NCBI RefSeq assembly: GCF_004349135.1 | Contig: NZ_SMFN01000001.1 | Location: 124,001 to 188,000 of the forward strand | Direction: 5' to 3' | Source of the DNA: Flavobacterium sandaracinum | GTDB taxonomy: Bacteria > Bacteroidota > Bacteroidia > Flavobacteriales > Flavobacteriaceae | Length of the DNA: 64,000 nucleotides | In this document: piece after piece, positions 33,301-42,542 of the stretch | Layout: each line of letters begins with the position of its first letter | Position numbering within the stretch: position 1 is the first letter of the stretch | Translations under genes and position numbers: made by a program | The notes under the pieces: model-generated | The model's input: the letters and a program-made list of their open reading frames with translations, nothing else | Database searches by the model: none | What the model was told of the DNA's origin: nothing

Positions 33301-35317
33301 ATATCGAGTTCTACTAAATAAAGTAGGTAATTCTTGCGGATTACTTTCAGATGATACGACGCTAACCGTGTACACTTTACCAACCGTTAATAACGTGACT
33401 ATCATTCAATGTGATACTGATTTAGATGCGGTAACTACTTTTAATCTAACGGTGAAAAATGATGCTATTTCCAGTAATTTTGCCAATGAGGACTTCTTCT
33501 ATTATACTTCATTGGATGGTGCTACCACAGCAAACGAATCAGAATTTATTAGTACGCCTACATCTTATACAAATACAACACCCGGCACGATGACAGTATG
33601 GGCCAGAGTAGTCAATGCTAACGGCTGCTTTAGCGTAGCGGAATTAACCTTAAAAGTTTTAGTAACACAAATTCCAAGCACCTTCAAGAGAACGTATATG
33701 GAATGTGACGATTTCTTAGATGAAAACGGGAATAACAATTCAAACAATGATAACAGAGATGGAATTAGTTCATTTGACTTTAGCAGTGCCGAAACGGATA
33801 TAAAAACTTTATTGCCAGTTGGTAATTACACCGTTACTTTTTACCGTAATCAAACAGATGCGTTAGCGGAAAACAATGCGATCACAAATATTTCAAACTA
33901 TAGGAATATTGGTTATCAAAACACACAGGAAATATGGGGTCGAGTAGACAGTGATGTCGATAACGCCTGTTATGGTTTGGGACCATATGTATCGCTCACT
34001 GTTGAAAAACTACCTTTTGCGAATGCAGTTACCGTTCCTAGACAATGCGATGACAATCAAGACGGAATATATACTTTTAACACTTCTACTCTAGAATCAG
34101 ATATAGTAAAAGGACAAACTAATGTAACCATCACATATTTTGATAAAAATAACAATCAGTTACCCAGTCCTTTTCCGCCAACATTCACAACGGAATCTCA
34201 GACTATAAAAGCAGTGGTAACGAACGCCACAACTTTGAGCTGTTCTGATACTACAACTATCGTTTTTATCGTAGATGATTTACCTGTAGCGTTCCCAATT
34301 CCAACAGCTTTAACAACGGTTTGCGATGATGAAGCCGATCCATTAATGCAAGACGGGAAATATGGATTTGACACCAGTACTTTTCAAAATACAATTTTAG
34401 GAGGACAAACAGGAATGAATGTTAAATATTTCGACATAGATGGTGCCTCGTTACCTAGTCCGCTACCAAATCCATTTTTCAGCAATACTCAAGACATTAC
34501 TGCTATAGTAGAAAATACTATAAATTCAAACTGTACTGCATCGGTAATTATACCTTTTATAGTACATCCACTTCCACCAATAAATTTAAATTTAGATGGA
34601 AGTGAGGATGAATTAGTATGTTCGAATCTCCCCACTTTCTTCGTAACACTTAATGCGGGAATTCAAGATGGTTCAGCTACAACTAATTATACATACGTTT
34701 GGTCCAAAGACGCTGTTGTTTTAACTGGCCAATCCAATGCAACCTTAGATGTTAATGCCGAAGGTAATTATACTGTTGAAGTATTTACAACTTTAGGCTG
34801 CAGTAGAACCAGAAAAATAAAAGTGACAGCATCTGATATTGCAACGATTTCAAAGATTGATATTGTGGACCTTACAGATATAAATACGGTAACAGTGAAT
34901 GTTACCGGAAAAGGAAAATATGAATATAGCCTAAACGAACCGTCGGGCCCTTTCCAATCCTCTAATGTATTTACTAACATTCCTTCCGGAATTTATGATG
35001 TCTTTATTAATGACATCAATGGTTGCGGAACGGTTAGTAAAACTATTTCAGTTATTGGTGTACCAAAATATTTTACACCCAATAATGATAGTTATAATGA
35101 TTTTTGGAATGTAAAAGGAATTAATGCCAACTTTAATGCGAAGTCTACAATCTATATTTTTGACCGTTATGGAAAGCTTTTGAAACAATTAATACCAACC
35201 AGTGAAGGTTGGGATGGAACTTTTGCAGGCCAGCCTTTGCCTTCTGATGATTATTGGTATACCATAAAATTAGAAGATGGTAGAGAAGCCAAAGGACATT
35301 TTAGCTTAAAAAGGTAA
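30368..35317 (+). CDS. Giant T9SS type B surface adhesin with IgGFc-like and TSP3 repeats
   Basis: This is the largest gene here (1649 residues). Signal peptide MKKTLLIFFIFLSISCFAQ. The N-terminal 460 residues resemble the IgGFc-binding N-terminal family (TTVDFSG-like ATENNTVVDFS, KPIVMNCGSYGG, IVPAQRIGNEYIFVRG). About 535-900 holds thrombospondin type 3-like Ca-binding repeats rich in D-x-D-x-D-G (DSDGDGTPDQLDSDSDNDG, DTDNDGVPDYLDLDSDNDG). Then come several PKD/Ig-like modules beginning QCD/ECD/VCDD. The last roughly 240 residues (NYTYVWSKD...GHFSLKR) are closely similar to the end of the next gene, including the type B sorting domain. Probable extracellular adhesin, with Ca2+ needed to rigidify the TSP3 region. 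Confidence 0.88.
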   Translation: MKKTLLIFFIFLSISCFAQFSKTHYIPPLSGSNSVAAQDQYLYISTPSFIPVKVKINALGVGITEIIVSKNSPVEYNVGFGTDSQLHVEPGLLNTPLSNKGFIIEAENLIYVAARVIAGNSNQAGSLVSKGISAIGNEFRVGAFVNTGTANNGTFRYTFLSILATENNTVVDFSGIKAGVTLMGNTTVGNTPPSVTLNTGQSYVLATEDISTANKDGLIGALVKSNKPIVMNCGSYGGTNGNNSGNLDLGFDQIVPAQRIGNEYIFVRGLGLDILERPLLVAHENDTFIYLNGSTIPFNTTPLTAGQYIILDGTNYSANRSLYVKTNKNVFAYQSVGSSSQANQEMFFVPPLNCSTPNIVDNIPMIEQIGTTSFTTNSGLNIVTEKGATIEIAINGVRQPIGVQPQDVIGNTLYETYTITGLTGNIGVFSSKQVYVSYFGSNNAATYGGYYSGFDTKPEIINDEITVGSSSCIPNVTLKVSSISSYDTFEWYFNGVAQSNSNNSSFTPKEPGYYQVKGSISGCSSPPVLSDLIPVSTCDTDIDNDSVNDNIDIDNDNDGITNCIESYGNQDVTISNPLGGIIATGLYSNSFIGAISTSTAASVTPFTGNDNGSFITQIPAGKGNFVSYKMTFAQPISLGMEYITSANATDLLNADSDYIVNSDIDKTITVLNPNNQLLIDTNYDGIYESGVTQYSSFEIRFRLNSSAPLVPGTGTFKFLTYLSNSISFTHKNLSDTNANKSTFKFFASCVPKDSDGDGTPDQLDSDSDNDGILDIIESQPNASVALSNSDTNKNGLDNAFEPGLVPIDTDNDGVPDYLDLDSDNDGITDAIETGNLGTDTDTDGIKNYRDLDSDGDLCSDVIEAGFMDPNGDGLLGTIAPPTIDSNGLVTSGTGYSTPNANYITAAPIAISTQPKINPTCELENATITLVDNGGNTYQWQISTNGTTWNTIINNVIYSGATTNTLVITSVKNTMNGYKYRVLLNKVGNSCGLLSDDTTLTVYTLPTVNNVTIIQCDTDLDAVTTFNLTVKNDAISSNFANEDFFYYTSLDGATTANESEFISTPTSYTNTTPGTMTVWARVVNANGCFSVAELTLKVLVTQIPSTFKRTYMECDDFLDENGNNNSNNDNRDGISSFDFSSAETDIKTLLPVGNYTVTFYRNQTDALAENNAITNISNYRNIGYQNTQEIWGRVDSDVDNACYGLGPYVSLTVEKLPFANAVTVPRQCDDNQDGIYTFNTSTLESDIVKGQTNVTITYFDKNNNQLPSPFPPTFTTESQTIKAVVTNATTLSCSDTTTIVFIVDDLPVAFPIPTALTTVCDDEADPLMQDGKYGFDTSTFQNTILGGQTGMNVKYFDIDGASLPSPLPNPFFSNTQDITAIVENTINSNCTASVIIPFIVHPLPPINLNLDGSEDELVCSNLPTFFVTLNAGIQDGSATTNYTYVWSKDAVVLTGQSNATLDVNAEGNYTVEVFTTLGCSRTRKIKVTASDIATISKIDIVDLTDINTVTVNVTGKGKYEYSLNEPSGPFQSSNVFTNIPSGIYDVFINDINGCGTVSKTISVIGVPKYFTPNNDSYNDFWNVKGINANFNAKSTIYIFDRYGKLLKQLIPTSEGWDGTFAGQPLPSDDYWYTIKLEDGREAKGHFSLKR

Positions 35318-35338
35318 AAATATTTTTTAAATTTTAAC

Positions 35339-37843
35339 ATGACAAAAAAACTCTTACTGTCCTTATTCTTACTTCTTGCATTTGTAAAGAGCCATGCACA
35401 AAGTGACTGTAGCGATGCCATTATTGTTTGCGGAAATACAAATTTAGAAGGACTGACAGTAACTGGTATTGGTACTCAAGAATTATCTGCTTTGAATACT
35501 TGCTCAAGTGAGGAGAATAATAGTATTTGGTTAAAAATATCGATAAAAAAAGGCGGTACGCTAGGATTTAATCTCGTTCCCGAAAGTTCAGATATCAGAG
35601 AAGATTTTGATTTTTTTGTTTTTGGACCTAACGAAACATGCGGTGCTCTTGGACAGGCCATTAGGTGTTCTACCACTAATCCTGCAGCAACAAGGCAAAA
35701 TAATAATTATACTGGTATGAATGAAGATGAGACTGATATAGCCGAAGGACCCGGAAACAATGGAAATAGCTTTGTAAAATGGCTAACGGTAGCTGATGGC
35801 GATTCCTATTTTTTAGTAATAGACAGACCCATTGGCAATAGCAATTTTTCAATTCAATGGACCGGTACTGCAACATTCAATTCTTCGCCTACAAATAATG
35901 TCCCAACGGGCGAAACCTTAAATATAGTTACATGTGATAGTGATGGAACAGCGGACTTTACTACAGCATTCGATTTAACAAAAAATACTCCAATTATAAT
36001 AGGGGACCAAACCGGTGTTAACGTAAGTTATCATAAAGATCAAAATGACGCAACAACAAGTGCAAATCCAATACTTAATGCAACTTCATTTATAAATTCA
36101 CAGAATCCTCAATCTCTTTTTGCAAGAATTACCAATACAAGTACAGGATGCTTCAACACGTCAGAGTTTTTTATTCAAGTTAAAGACTATGTAAAGATTC
36201 CCACAACTGAGTCCGTTATTTGCGATGATGCGAAGGATGGAAACGATTCAAATGGCAAAGTTACTTTTGATTTAAGCAAAGTTACTTCTGAAATTTTAAA
36301 CAAGGAAGGGACTACTGATTATATCCTTAAATATTTCATTTCTCGAAATGATGCTGAAACAGATAGCAACGAACTAGGGCAATTTTTTTACAACACAATC
36401 CCAAATCAACAATCCATTTATGTCAAAGCCTTTAGCTCTGCTACTTTATGCGAAGACATTAGCGAAATCAAACTAACTGTAACTCCTCTTCCTATAGTAA
36501 ATAACGTGACAATAGTGCAGTGCGATGAAGATTCTGATGGATTTTCAGCCTTTAATTTAACTGTAAAAAACTACGAAATAACGACTACAGCCAGTCCAAA
36601 AATCACCTATTTCACTTCACTTATTGGTGCAGAAACAGCCGACGTTGAAAAATTAATTCCTGACCCTATCGCCTTTACAAACACTACTGCAGGAAGAATG
36701 AAGGTTTGGGCACGAGTAGAGAACACAAACAGTTGCATAAAAATTGCCCAACTTGATTTAATCGTATCTACCACGCAAGTCCCTCCTTCCTTCACTCGGA
36801 TACTTTCGACCTGTGATGACTTAACAGCAATAAATGACGATAGAGACGGAATTGCTACATTTGATTTCAGTAGTATTAGCAAAGATATCATTGCCATTCT
36901 TCCGCCTGCGACAACTCCCTACTCTATCCAATATTTCAAAAATGAAGCAGATGCTTTATCCGAAAATAATGCAATACTAAACCCATTAAATTATAGAAAT
37001 GAAGGCTATCCAAATGAACAAATTATTTCGGTCCGAGTGGAAAGTACGGCAGACAATTCCTGTTACGGTTTGAGTCCTTTACTAAAACTAGTCGTGAATC
37101 CAAAACCAATGATCAAGAATGATCTAGAGGGGAATAAAATGGTTTGTTCAAATCTTCCTGCTTTTTTTGTAACGTTAGAATCTGGAATTCCAAGCGGCAT
37201 AGATTCTAGTAACTATACTTATAAATGGACAAAAGACAACATTAGACTAAGTGAACAAACGAATGCAACACTTGATGTTAATAGGGAAGGTGATTACACG
37301 GTAGTAGTAACAAGCCTTGCAGGATGCAGTACAACAAAAAAGATAAAAGTTTCAGCATCAGATATTGCGACCATAACAAAGATAGACATAGTAGACTTGA
37401 ATGCTATCAATACAGTAACAGTAAACACAATTGGACCAGGTGCTTACGAATTTAGTTTAGACAAACCAAATGGGCCTTTTCAGTTCTCTAATTTTTTCAA
37501 TAATGTATCTTCTGGAATTCATGAAGTTTATATTAATGATAAAAATGGATGTGGAACGGTCAGTAAAACTATTTCTGTGATTGGTATTCCAAAATATTTC
37601 ACGCCAAATAATGACGGTTTTAATGATTTCTGGAATATTGAAGGAATAAATGCCACTTTTAATGGAAATTCAACTATCTACATCTTTAACCGCTATGGGA
37701 AGCTAATAAAGCAATTAATACCGACAAGTCAAGGATGGGACGGGACTTTTATGGGGCAGTCTTTGCCCTCTGATGACTATTGGTACACTGTAAAACTAGA
37801 AGATGGTAGAGAGGTCAAGGGTCATTTCAGTCTGAAAAGATAA
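35339..37843 (+). CDS. T9SS type B surface protein, paralogue of the upstream adhesin
   Basis: This 834-residue protein has signal peptide MTKKLLLSLFLLLAFVKSHAQ. After a Cys-containing N-terminal domain (SDCSDAIIVCGNTNLEGL, with FDFFVFGPNETCG, like other flavobacterial surface proteins) come four repeats beginning with TCDSDG, ICDDAKDG, QCDEDSDG and TCDDLTAINDDRDG. The C-terminal roughly 240 residues align almost residue for residue with those of 30368-35317, for example PKYFTPNNDGFNDFWN, YIFNRYGKLIKQL and DDYWYTVKLEDGRE. The end is the T9SS type B sorting domain (GHFSLKR). The gap to the upstream gene is 21 bp, consistent with cotranscription. It ends a three-gene tandem array, followed by a terminator. 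Confidence 0.87.
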   Translation: MTKKLLLSLFLLLAFVKSHAQSDCSDAIIVCGNTNLEGLTVTGIGTQELSALNTCSSEENNSIWLKISIKKGGTLGFNLVPESSDIREDFDFFVFGPNETCGALGQAIRCSTTNPAATRQNNNYTGMNEDETDIAEGPGNNGNSFVKWLTVADGDSYFLVIDRPIGNSNFSIQWTGTATFNSSPTNNVPTGETLNIVTCDSDGTADFTTAFDLTKNTPIIIGDQTGVNVSYHKDQNDATTSANPILNATSFINSQNPQSLFARITNTSTGCFNTSEFFIQVKDYVKIPTTESVICDDAKDGNDSNGKVTFDLSKVTSEILNKEGTTDYILKYFISRNDAETDSNELGQFFYNTIPNQQSIYVKAFSSATLCEDISEIKLTVTPLPIVNNVTIVQCDEDSDGFSAFNLTVKNYEITTTASPKITYFTSLIGAETADVEKLIPDPIAFTNTTAGRMKVWARVENTNSCIKIAQLDLIVSTTQVPPSFTRILSTCDDLTAINDDRDGIATFDFSSISKDIIAILPPATTPYSIQYFKNEADALSENNAILNPLNYRNEGYPNEQIISVRVESTADNSCYGLSPLLKLVVNPKPMIKNDLEGNKMVCSNLPAFFVTLESGIPSGIDSSNYTYKWTKDNIRLSEQTNATLDVNREGDYTVVVTSLAGCSTTKKIKVSASDIATITKIDIVDLNAINTVTVNTIGPGAYEFSLDKPNGPFQFSNFFNNVSSGIHEVYINDKNGCGTVSKTISVIGIPKYFTPNNDGFNDFWNIEGINATFNGNSTIYIFNRYGKLIKQLIPTSQGWDGTFMGQSLPSDDYWYTVKLEDGREVKGHFSLKR

Positions 37844-38044
37844 ATTGATTTTGGGTAAAGCTACGCAAAATAGCAAACACCTACTTTTCAACATGAAGAT
37901 TAGGCAATTTTTTATGCTAGAGAAAATTTCACTTTTTAGTGTTGCTACTATTGAGATAACTATTTCAAGTTGCATTAGGCAGTTCACGCTGATGATAAAA
38001 AAAACATGCAGATACTACTTAAGCCCGTTATAAAAGGCCATAAA

Positions 38045-38076
38045 AAAAGCCATTCGAATAAACGAATGGCTTTTCA
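38045..38076. terminator. Bidirectional intrinsic terminator
   Basis: AAGCCATTCG (38047-38056) pairs with CGAATGGCTT (38063-38072) around the loop AATAAA. A-tracts and T-tracts flank both sides, so it can serve the adhesin array (+) and typA (-), which converge here. Confidence 0.88.
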
Positions 38077-38094
38077 ATTTTATAAAAAATAGAA

Positions 38095-39891
38095 TTAGAT
38101 TTTAAATCTCTTTCTATCAGTTTCTGTCAAATAGATTTTACGTAAACGAATGGATTTTGGAGTAACCTCAACATATTCATCTTTTTGAATGTATTCTAAA
38201 GCTTCTTCAAGAGAGAAAATGATTGGAGGAATAATCCTTGCTTTTTCATCATTTCCTGATGAACGAACATTTGATTGTTTTTTCTCTTTAGTTACGTTTA
38301 CACACATATCATCAGCACGAGAGTTTTCTCCAATCACCTGACCTTCATAGATTTCAGTATTTGGTTCAACAAAAAACTTACCACGATCTTGTAATTTATC
38401 GATAGAATAAGGAATAGCTTTTCCTTTTTCCATAGAAATTAATGATCCTTTGTTACGTCCTGCTATCTCTCCTTTGAAAGGCTCATATCCAATAAAACGG
38501 TGTGCCATAATAGCCTCACCAGCTGTTGCAGTAAGTAATTGATTACGCAATCCAATAATTCCACGAGATGGAATATTAAATTTTACAATCATACGTTCCC
38601 CTTTAGTTTCCATGCTTAACATTTCACCTTTACGCATAGTAACAAACTCTACAGCTCTACCAGAAAGATTCTCCGGTAAGTCGATTGTTAGTTCTTCAAT
38701 TGGCTCACATTTTTTACCATCAATTTCCTTGATGATTACTTGTGGTTGACCAATTTGTAATTCGTATCCTTCTCTTCTCATTGTTTCAATAAGAACAGAT
38801 AAGTGTAATACACCACGACCAAAAACCATAAATTTATCAGCAGAATCAGTTTCACCCATTTTCATGGCTAAATTTTTCTCTAATTCTTTAGTCAATCTTT
38901 CTCTAATATGACGAGAAGTTACAAATTTTCCTTCTTTACCAAAGAAAGGAGAGTCATTAATAGTAAACAACATACTCATTGTAGGCTCATCAATAGCAAT
39001 TGATTTCAAAGCTTCTGGATTTTCAAAATCAGCGATAGTATCTCCAATTTCGAAACCTTCTACTCCAATAATTGCACAAATATCACCAGCAATAACTTCT
39101 TGAACTTTCTTACGACCAAGACCTTCAAAAGTATGAAGTTCTTTAATTCTAGATTTAGTTGTTGTCCCGTCTCTTTTAACTAATGAGATTGGCATACCTT
39201 CTTTCAATACACCTCTTTCTAAACGACCAATAGCGATACGACCTGTAAAAGCGGAGAAATCTAAAGATGTAATTAACATCTGAGGAGTTCCTTCTGATAC
39301 TTTAGGAGCTGGTACATTTTCGATAACCATATCTAATAAGGCTTCCACATTATCAGTTACGTTTTCCCAGTGATCAGACATCCAGTTATTTTTAGCTGAA
39401 CCGTAAACAGTAGGAAAATCTAACTGCCACTCTTCTGCACCTAATTCAAACATTAAGTCAAAAACTTTTTCATGAACTTCTTCAGGAGTACAGTTTTCTT
39501 TATCAACTTTATTGATTACAACGCATGGTTTTAAACCAAGGTCTAATGCTTTTTGTAATACAAAACGCGTTTGTGGCATAGGCCCTTCAAAAGCATCTAC
39601 AAGTAGACAAACTCCATCAGCCATGTTCAATACACGCTCTACTTCTCCTCCAAAATCGGCGTGACCAGGGGTATCAATAATGTTGATTTTTGTTCCTTTG
39701 TATACTACAGAAACATTCTTTGAAGTAATGGTAATACCTCTTTCACGCTCTAAGTCGTTGTTATCAAGGATTAAGTCACCTGTGTTTTCGTTATCACGAA
39801 ATAACTGACAGTGATACATAATTTTATCAACCAAAGTTGTTTTACCGTGATCGACGTGGGCAATAATTGCAATGTTTCTAATAGATTCCAT
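38095..39891 (-). CDS. typA: Ribosome-associated GTPase TypA/BipA
   Basis: This 598-residue protein is the usual length for TypA. G motifs are present in order: [10 protein letters not shown] (G1), RGITI (G2), [16 protein letters not shown] (G3), NKVDK (G4) and a GSAKNN segment (G5). The following beta-barrel and EF-G-like domains contain [51 protein letters not shown] and [13 protein letters not shown], and the C-terminus has the TypA-specific [20 protein letters not shown] stretch. It binds ribosomes in a GTP-dependent manner and helps growth at low temperature or under stress. It has its own promoter (39911-39918). Confidence 0.97.
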   Translation of the reverse strand: MESIRNIAIIAHVDHGKTTLVDKIMYHCQLFRDNENTGDLILDNNDLERERGITITSKNVSVVYKGTKINIIDTPGHADFGGEVERVLNMADGVCLLVDAFEGPMPQTRFVLQKALDLGLKPCVVINKVDKENCTPEEVHEKVFDLMFELGAEEWQLDFPTVYGSAKNNWMSDHWENVTDNVEALLDMVIENVPAPKVSEGTPQMLITSLDFSAFTGRIAIGRLERGVLKEGMPISLVKRDGTTTKSRIKELHTFEGLGRKKVQEVIAGDICAIIGVEGFEIGDTIADFENPEALKSIAIDEPTMSMLFTINDSPFFGKEGKFVTSRHIRERLTKELEKNLAMKMGETDSADKFMVFGRGVLHLSVLIETMRREGYELQIGQPQVIIKEIDGKKCEPIEELTIDLPENLSGRAVEFVTMRKGEMLSMETKGERMIVKFNIPSRGIIGLRNQLLTATAGEAIMAHRFIGYEPFKGEIAGRNKGSLISMEKGKAIPYSIDKLQDRGKFFVEPNTEIYEGQVIGENSRADDMCVNVTKEKKQSNVRSSGNDEKARIIPPIIFSLEEALEYIQKDEYVEVTPKSIRLRKIYLTETDRKRFKI

Positions 39892-39910
39892 CTGTGATTT
39901 TTAATGGGTG

Positions 39911-39918
39911 CAAAGGTA
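39911..39918 (-). promoter_or_regulatory. Putative typA promoter -7 element (TACCTTTG)
   Basis: TACCTTTG is read on the minus strand (CAAAGGTA on +), 20 bp upstream of the typA ATG. It matches TAnnTTTG. Confidence 0.55.
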
Positions 39919-40052
39919 CACTTTATTTTGATATAAAAAATATTTATGCAATAGTTTACATATTCTTAACCTATTAGATCAAAAAAAAAGATGGTTAAAA
40001 AAAACTTAAAAATAAGTTGTGACTGATATTTAATAATTCAGCAATAATTATT

Positions 40053-40060
40053 TATATTTG
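40053..40060 (+). promoter_or_regulatory. Putative -7 element (TATATTTG)
   Basis: TATATTTG ends only 4 bp before the ATG at 40065, so the transcript would be almost leaderless. The same box precedes the paralogous kinase at 23891. Confidence 0.5.
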
Positions 40061-40064
40061 AGTA

Positions 40065-41780
40065 ATGAAAAGCAAAACCAATCAAGTAATCATCATCTAC
40101 ATTCTTATCTCAATGTTTGTAGCTATTGTTTGTCACAAACTATTACAGCAATATATTTCTAATGAAAATCTTTCATTTTACACTTTTACTAAAGATATTT
40201 TATTTGTACTGTTTACTGGTATCATTTTTAAGCTTATTCTCTCGAAAAATGACAACCGAAACGTCGCAATATTTAAAAAACTCAAAAACACAAATGACGA
40301 AATAAAAGAATCAAATGAAAAATATAACATTGTAGCGAAGGCAACTAGCGATACCATTTGGGACTGGAAAATACAAGAAGACAGCTTTTCTTGGAACAAA
40401 GGAATTGAAAGCGTTTTTGGATACACACAAGAAGAAGTAGACGACAATTCAAATTGGTGGTTTGACAAAATTCACCCTGAAGACAGCATTAAAATGTCCA
40501 TCAGACTCTACTCCTTTATCGAACAAAAAACAGAAAACTGGCAGGATCAATATCGTTTTAGATGTGCTGACAACTCTTATAAATACGTTCTAGATAAAGG
40601 CTTTTTATTAAAAGATGATACTGGGAAAGCAGTCAGAATGATTGGAGCCATACAAGATATCACCAAACAAAAGGAAGAAGAACAAAGACTTAAATTATTA
40701 GAGACCGTAATTATACAGTCTAAAGACTCTATAATTATTACCGAGGCCGATTCCATCGATGGTAAAATTCCAAACATCATTTATGTAAATCCTGCTTTTT
40801 CGATCATGTCAGGATACGAAGCAATTGAAATTATAGGCAAATCACCCGACCTATTTAATAGTCCAAACTCGGACGCTAATGAACTTAAAAAATTATTAGC
40901 TGCTATAAACAACAAAGAAGAATGCCTTATCGAAACGATAAGCTACACTAAAAACAAAGTGGAGTATTATGTGCGTCTCTCAATGATTCCTATTTTTAAC
41001 TTAGATAATGAACTTTCCCATTGGATTTCAATACAACGAGATATAACCGATGAAAAAAAGCAAGAAAAAGAAAAAGAGCAACTCATAAGAGAACTAACGC
41101 AAAACAATAAAGACCTAAAGCAATTTTCTTATATTACCTCCCATAATCTCAGAGCACCATTATCAAACTTAACAGGATTACTGAATTTACTGGAGGACAT
41201 CCCCATCGAAAACCAAGAATTAAACGAAATTTTAAGTGGTTTTAATAAATCTACTCATTTATTAAACGAGACAATCAACGATCTTGTTAAGGTAATTGTC
41301 ATAAAAGACAATCCTTCCATCAAAAAAGAAGCAGTGTTGATTAAAGAAATATTTGAAAATGTTTTTAGTCAGCTTGATTTTCAAATTCAATTACACAAGC
41401 CAATAATTAAACTCGATTTTGAAAAAGTTTCTATCATTCATATTAACAAAGCTTACATAGAAAGCATATTACTAAATCTTTTGACCAATGCCGTAAAATA
41501 CAAATCTGAAAATAGAAAGCTCAAGATAACAATTACAACGCACGAAATTGACGATACTGTTGTTTTAATTTTCAAAGACAATGGCATAGGTATCGACTTG
41601 GTTCGAAATAAGGACAAAGTTTTTGGACTTTACCAAAGGTTTCATAATTATCCAGACAGCAAAGGACTTGGACTCTATCTAGTTAAATCACAAGTTGAAA
41701 CGATGGGAGGCACTATCGAAATTGAAAGTGAAGTTAATAAAGGAACTGCATTTACATTAACATTTAAAAACAAACAATAA
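40065..41780 (+). CDS. Membrane-anchored PAS sensor histidine kinase
   Basis: The 571-residue protein starts with two hydrophobic segments (about 8-25 and 42-61) with a short exposed loop between them, followed by a coiled linker. Two PAS/PAC domains (about 88-210, with DTIWDWKIQEDSFSWNKGIESVFGY ending GAIQDITKQKEEE; and about 215-340, ending SIQRDITDEKKQE) lead to the HisKA helix with H360 (YITSHNLRAPLSN). The ATPase domain has LLNLLTNAVKYKS, DNGIGIDL, FGLYQRFHN and GLGLYLVKSQVETMGG. The stop overlaps the start of the receiver gene (TAATG), so the two are coupled. It resembles the cytoplasmic kinase at 23891-25720 in its catalytic core, implying duplication. Confidence 0.9.
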   Translation: MKSKTNQVIIIYILISMFVAIVCHKLLQQYISNENLSFYTFTKDILFVLFTGIIFKLILSKNDNRNVAIFKKLKNTNDEIKESNEKYNIVAKATSDTIWDWKIQEDSFSWNKGIESVFGYTQEEVDDNSNWWFDKIHPEDSIKMSIRLYSFIEQKTENWQDQYRFRCADNSYKYVLDKGFLLKDDTGKAVRMIGAIQDITKQKEEEQRLKLLETVIIQSKDSIIITEADSIDGKIPNIIYVNPAFSIMSGYEAIEIIGKSPDLFNSPNSDANELKKLLAAINNKEECLIETISYTKNKVEYYVRLSMIPIFNLDNELSHWISIQRDITDEKKQEKEKEQLIRELTQNNKDLKQFSYITSHNLRAPLSNLTGLLNLLEDIPIENQELNEILSGFNKSTHLLNETINDLVKVIVIKDNPSIKKEAVLIKEIFENVFSQLDFQIQLHKPIIKLDFEKVSIIHINKAYIESILLNLLTNAVKYKSENRKLKITITTHEIDDTVVLIFKDNGIGIDLVRNKDKVFGLYQRFHNYPDSKGLGLYLVKSQVETMGGTIEIESEVNKGTAFTLTFKNKQ

Positions 41781-42190
41781 TGTTAGATCAAATTTTATGT
41801 ATAGATGACGACCCCATAACACTTATGCTTTGCAAAAAAGTAATCATTCGATCATCATTTTCTAGTGAAATAATTACATCCCAGAATGGCGAAGAAGCGC
41901 TTAATTTCTTCAATACTATAAAACACACTAGCAACAAAAATAAACCAATAGTTCAACCACAACTCATTTTTCTAGATTTAAACATGCCCGTAATGGGTGG
42001 TTGGGAATTTTTAGATTATTTCAACAGTACAGATTTTGAAGAATTCAATACAATAAAGGTTGTTGTACTTTCCTCGACAATTGACCCGGAGGACTTAGAA
42101 AAATCAAAGAAGTATCCAATGGTTATTGACTTTTTATCAAAACCAATCACTCAATCAATGCTGGAATACTTAAAAGATAAATTAAAATAA
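41780..42190 (+). CDS. Single-domain CheY-like response regulator
   Basis: The 136-residue receiver has acidic residues D9-D10-D11, phosphoacceptor D66 (LIFLDLNMPVMGGWEFLDYF), switch S98/S99 (VVVLSSTID) and K121 (LSKPIT). No output domain. The start codon shares a base with the kinase stop codon (TAATG at 41778-41782). Compared with the receiver at 25710-26111 it has a longer loop before the phosphoacceptor strand (KHTSNKNKPIVQPQ). The target is unknown; flavobacterial stand-alone receivers of this type often work in phosphorelays. It converges with rpsT, with a strong hairpin between them. Confidence 0.9.
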   Translation: MLDQILCIDDDPITLMLCKKVIIRSSFSSEIITSQNGEEALNFFNTIKHTSNKNKPIVQPQLIFLDLNMPVMGGWEFLDYFNSTDFEEFNTIKVVVLSSTIDPEDLEKSKKYPMVIDFLSKPITQSMLEYLKDKLK

Positions 42191-42193
42191 AAA

Positions 42194-42246
42194 TAGCACG
42201 TACAAAAAAAGCTCTCATAAAATGAAAGCTTTTTTTGTACGTGCTA
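42194..42246. terminator. Very strong bidirectional terminator hairpin
   Basis: A perfect 20-bp stem (TAGCACGTACAAAAAAAGCT at 42194-42213, its complement at 42227-42246) is extended by TCAT/ATGA inside the 13-nt loop. The internal A-run and T-run give U-tracts in both orientations. It separates the convergent receiver gene and rpsT. Confidence 0.85.
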
Positions 42247-42257
42247 AATTGAATTAA

Positions 42258-42509
42258 TTACAATTTAGAAACAAGTTTCGTTAATTTAGATTTTAAATTA
42301 GAAGCTTTGTTATCATGAATAATATTTTTTTTCGCTAACTTATCAATCATAGAGATTACATTTGACAATTTAGATGTAGCATCAGTTTTATCTGTAGCTA
42401 TCCTTAATGCTTTAATCGCATTACGAGTAGTCTTGTGCTGGTATCTGTTTAATACTCTTCTCTTTTCGTTAGTTCTGATTCTCTTTAGAGCTGATTTATG
42501 ATTTGCCAT
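42258..42509 (-). CDS. rpsT: 30S ribosomal protein S20
   Basis: This 83-residue, strongly basic protein has the S20 pattern: MANHKSALKRIRTNEKRRVLNRYQHKTTRNAIKAL, then NVISMIDKLAKKNIIHDNKASNLKSKLTKLV. It is a primary binder of 16S rRNA in the small subunit. It is encoded just downstream of three tRNA-Glu genes on the same strand, with only 33 bp between the last tRNA and the start codon. Readthrough from the tRNA transcript is therefore possible. The transcript ends at the strong hairpin 42194-42246. Confidence 0.97.
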   Translation of the reverse strand: MANHKSALKRIRTNEKRRVLNRYQHKTTRNAIKALRIATDKTDATSKLSNVISMIDKLAKKNIIHDNKASNLKSKLTKLVSKL

Positions 42510-42542
42510 TTTATTGCTTTTTTATCTTTTACTATTTTTTTG

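Noticed and set aside
28019..37843. CRISPR array or simple repeat locus in the adhesin region
   Set aside because: The repeats are degenerate protein domains, not short direct repeats with unique spacers.
37845..38033. 62-residue ORF on + after the adhesin array
   Set aside because: No signal, domain or start context; overlaps a region antisense to another short ORF; ends before the terminator.
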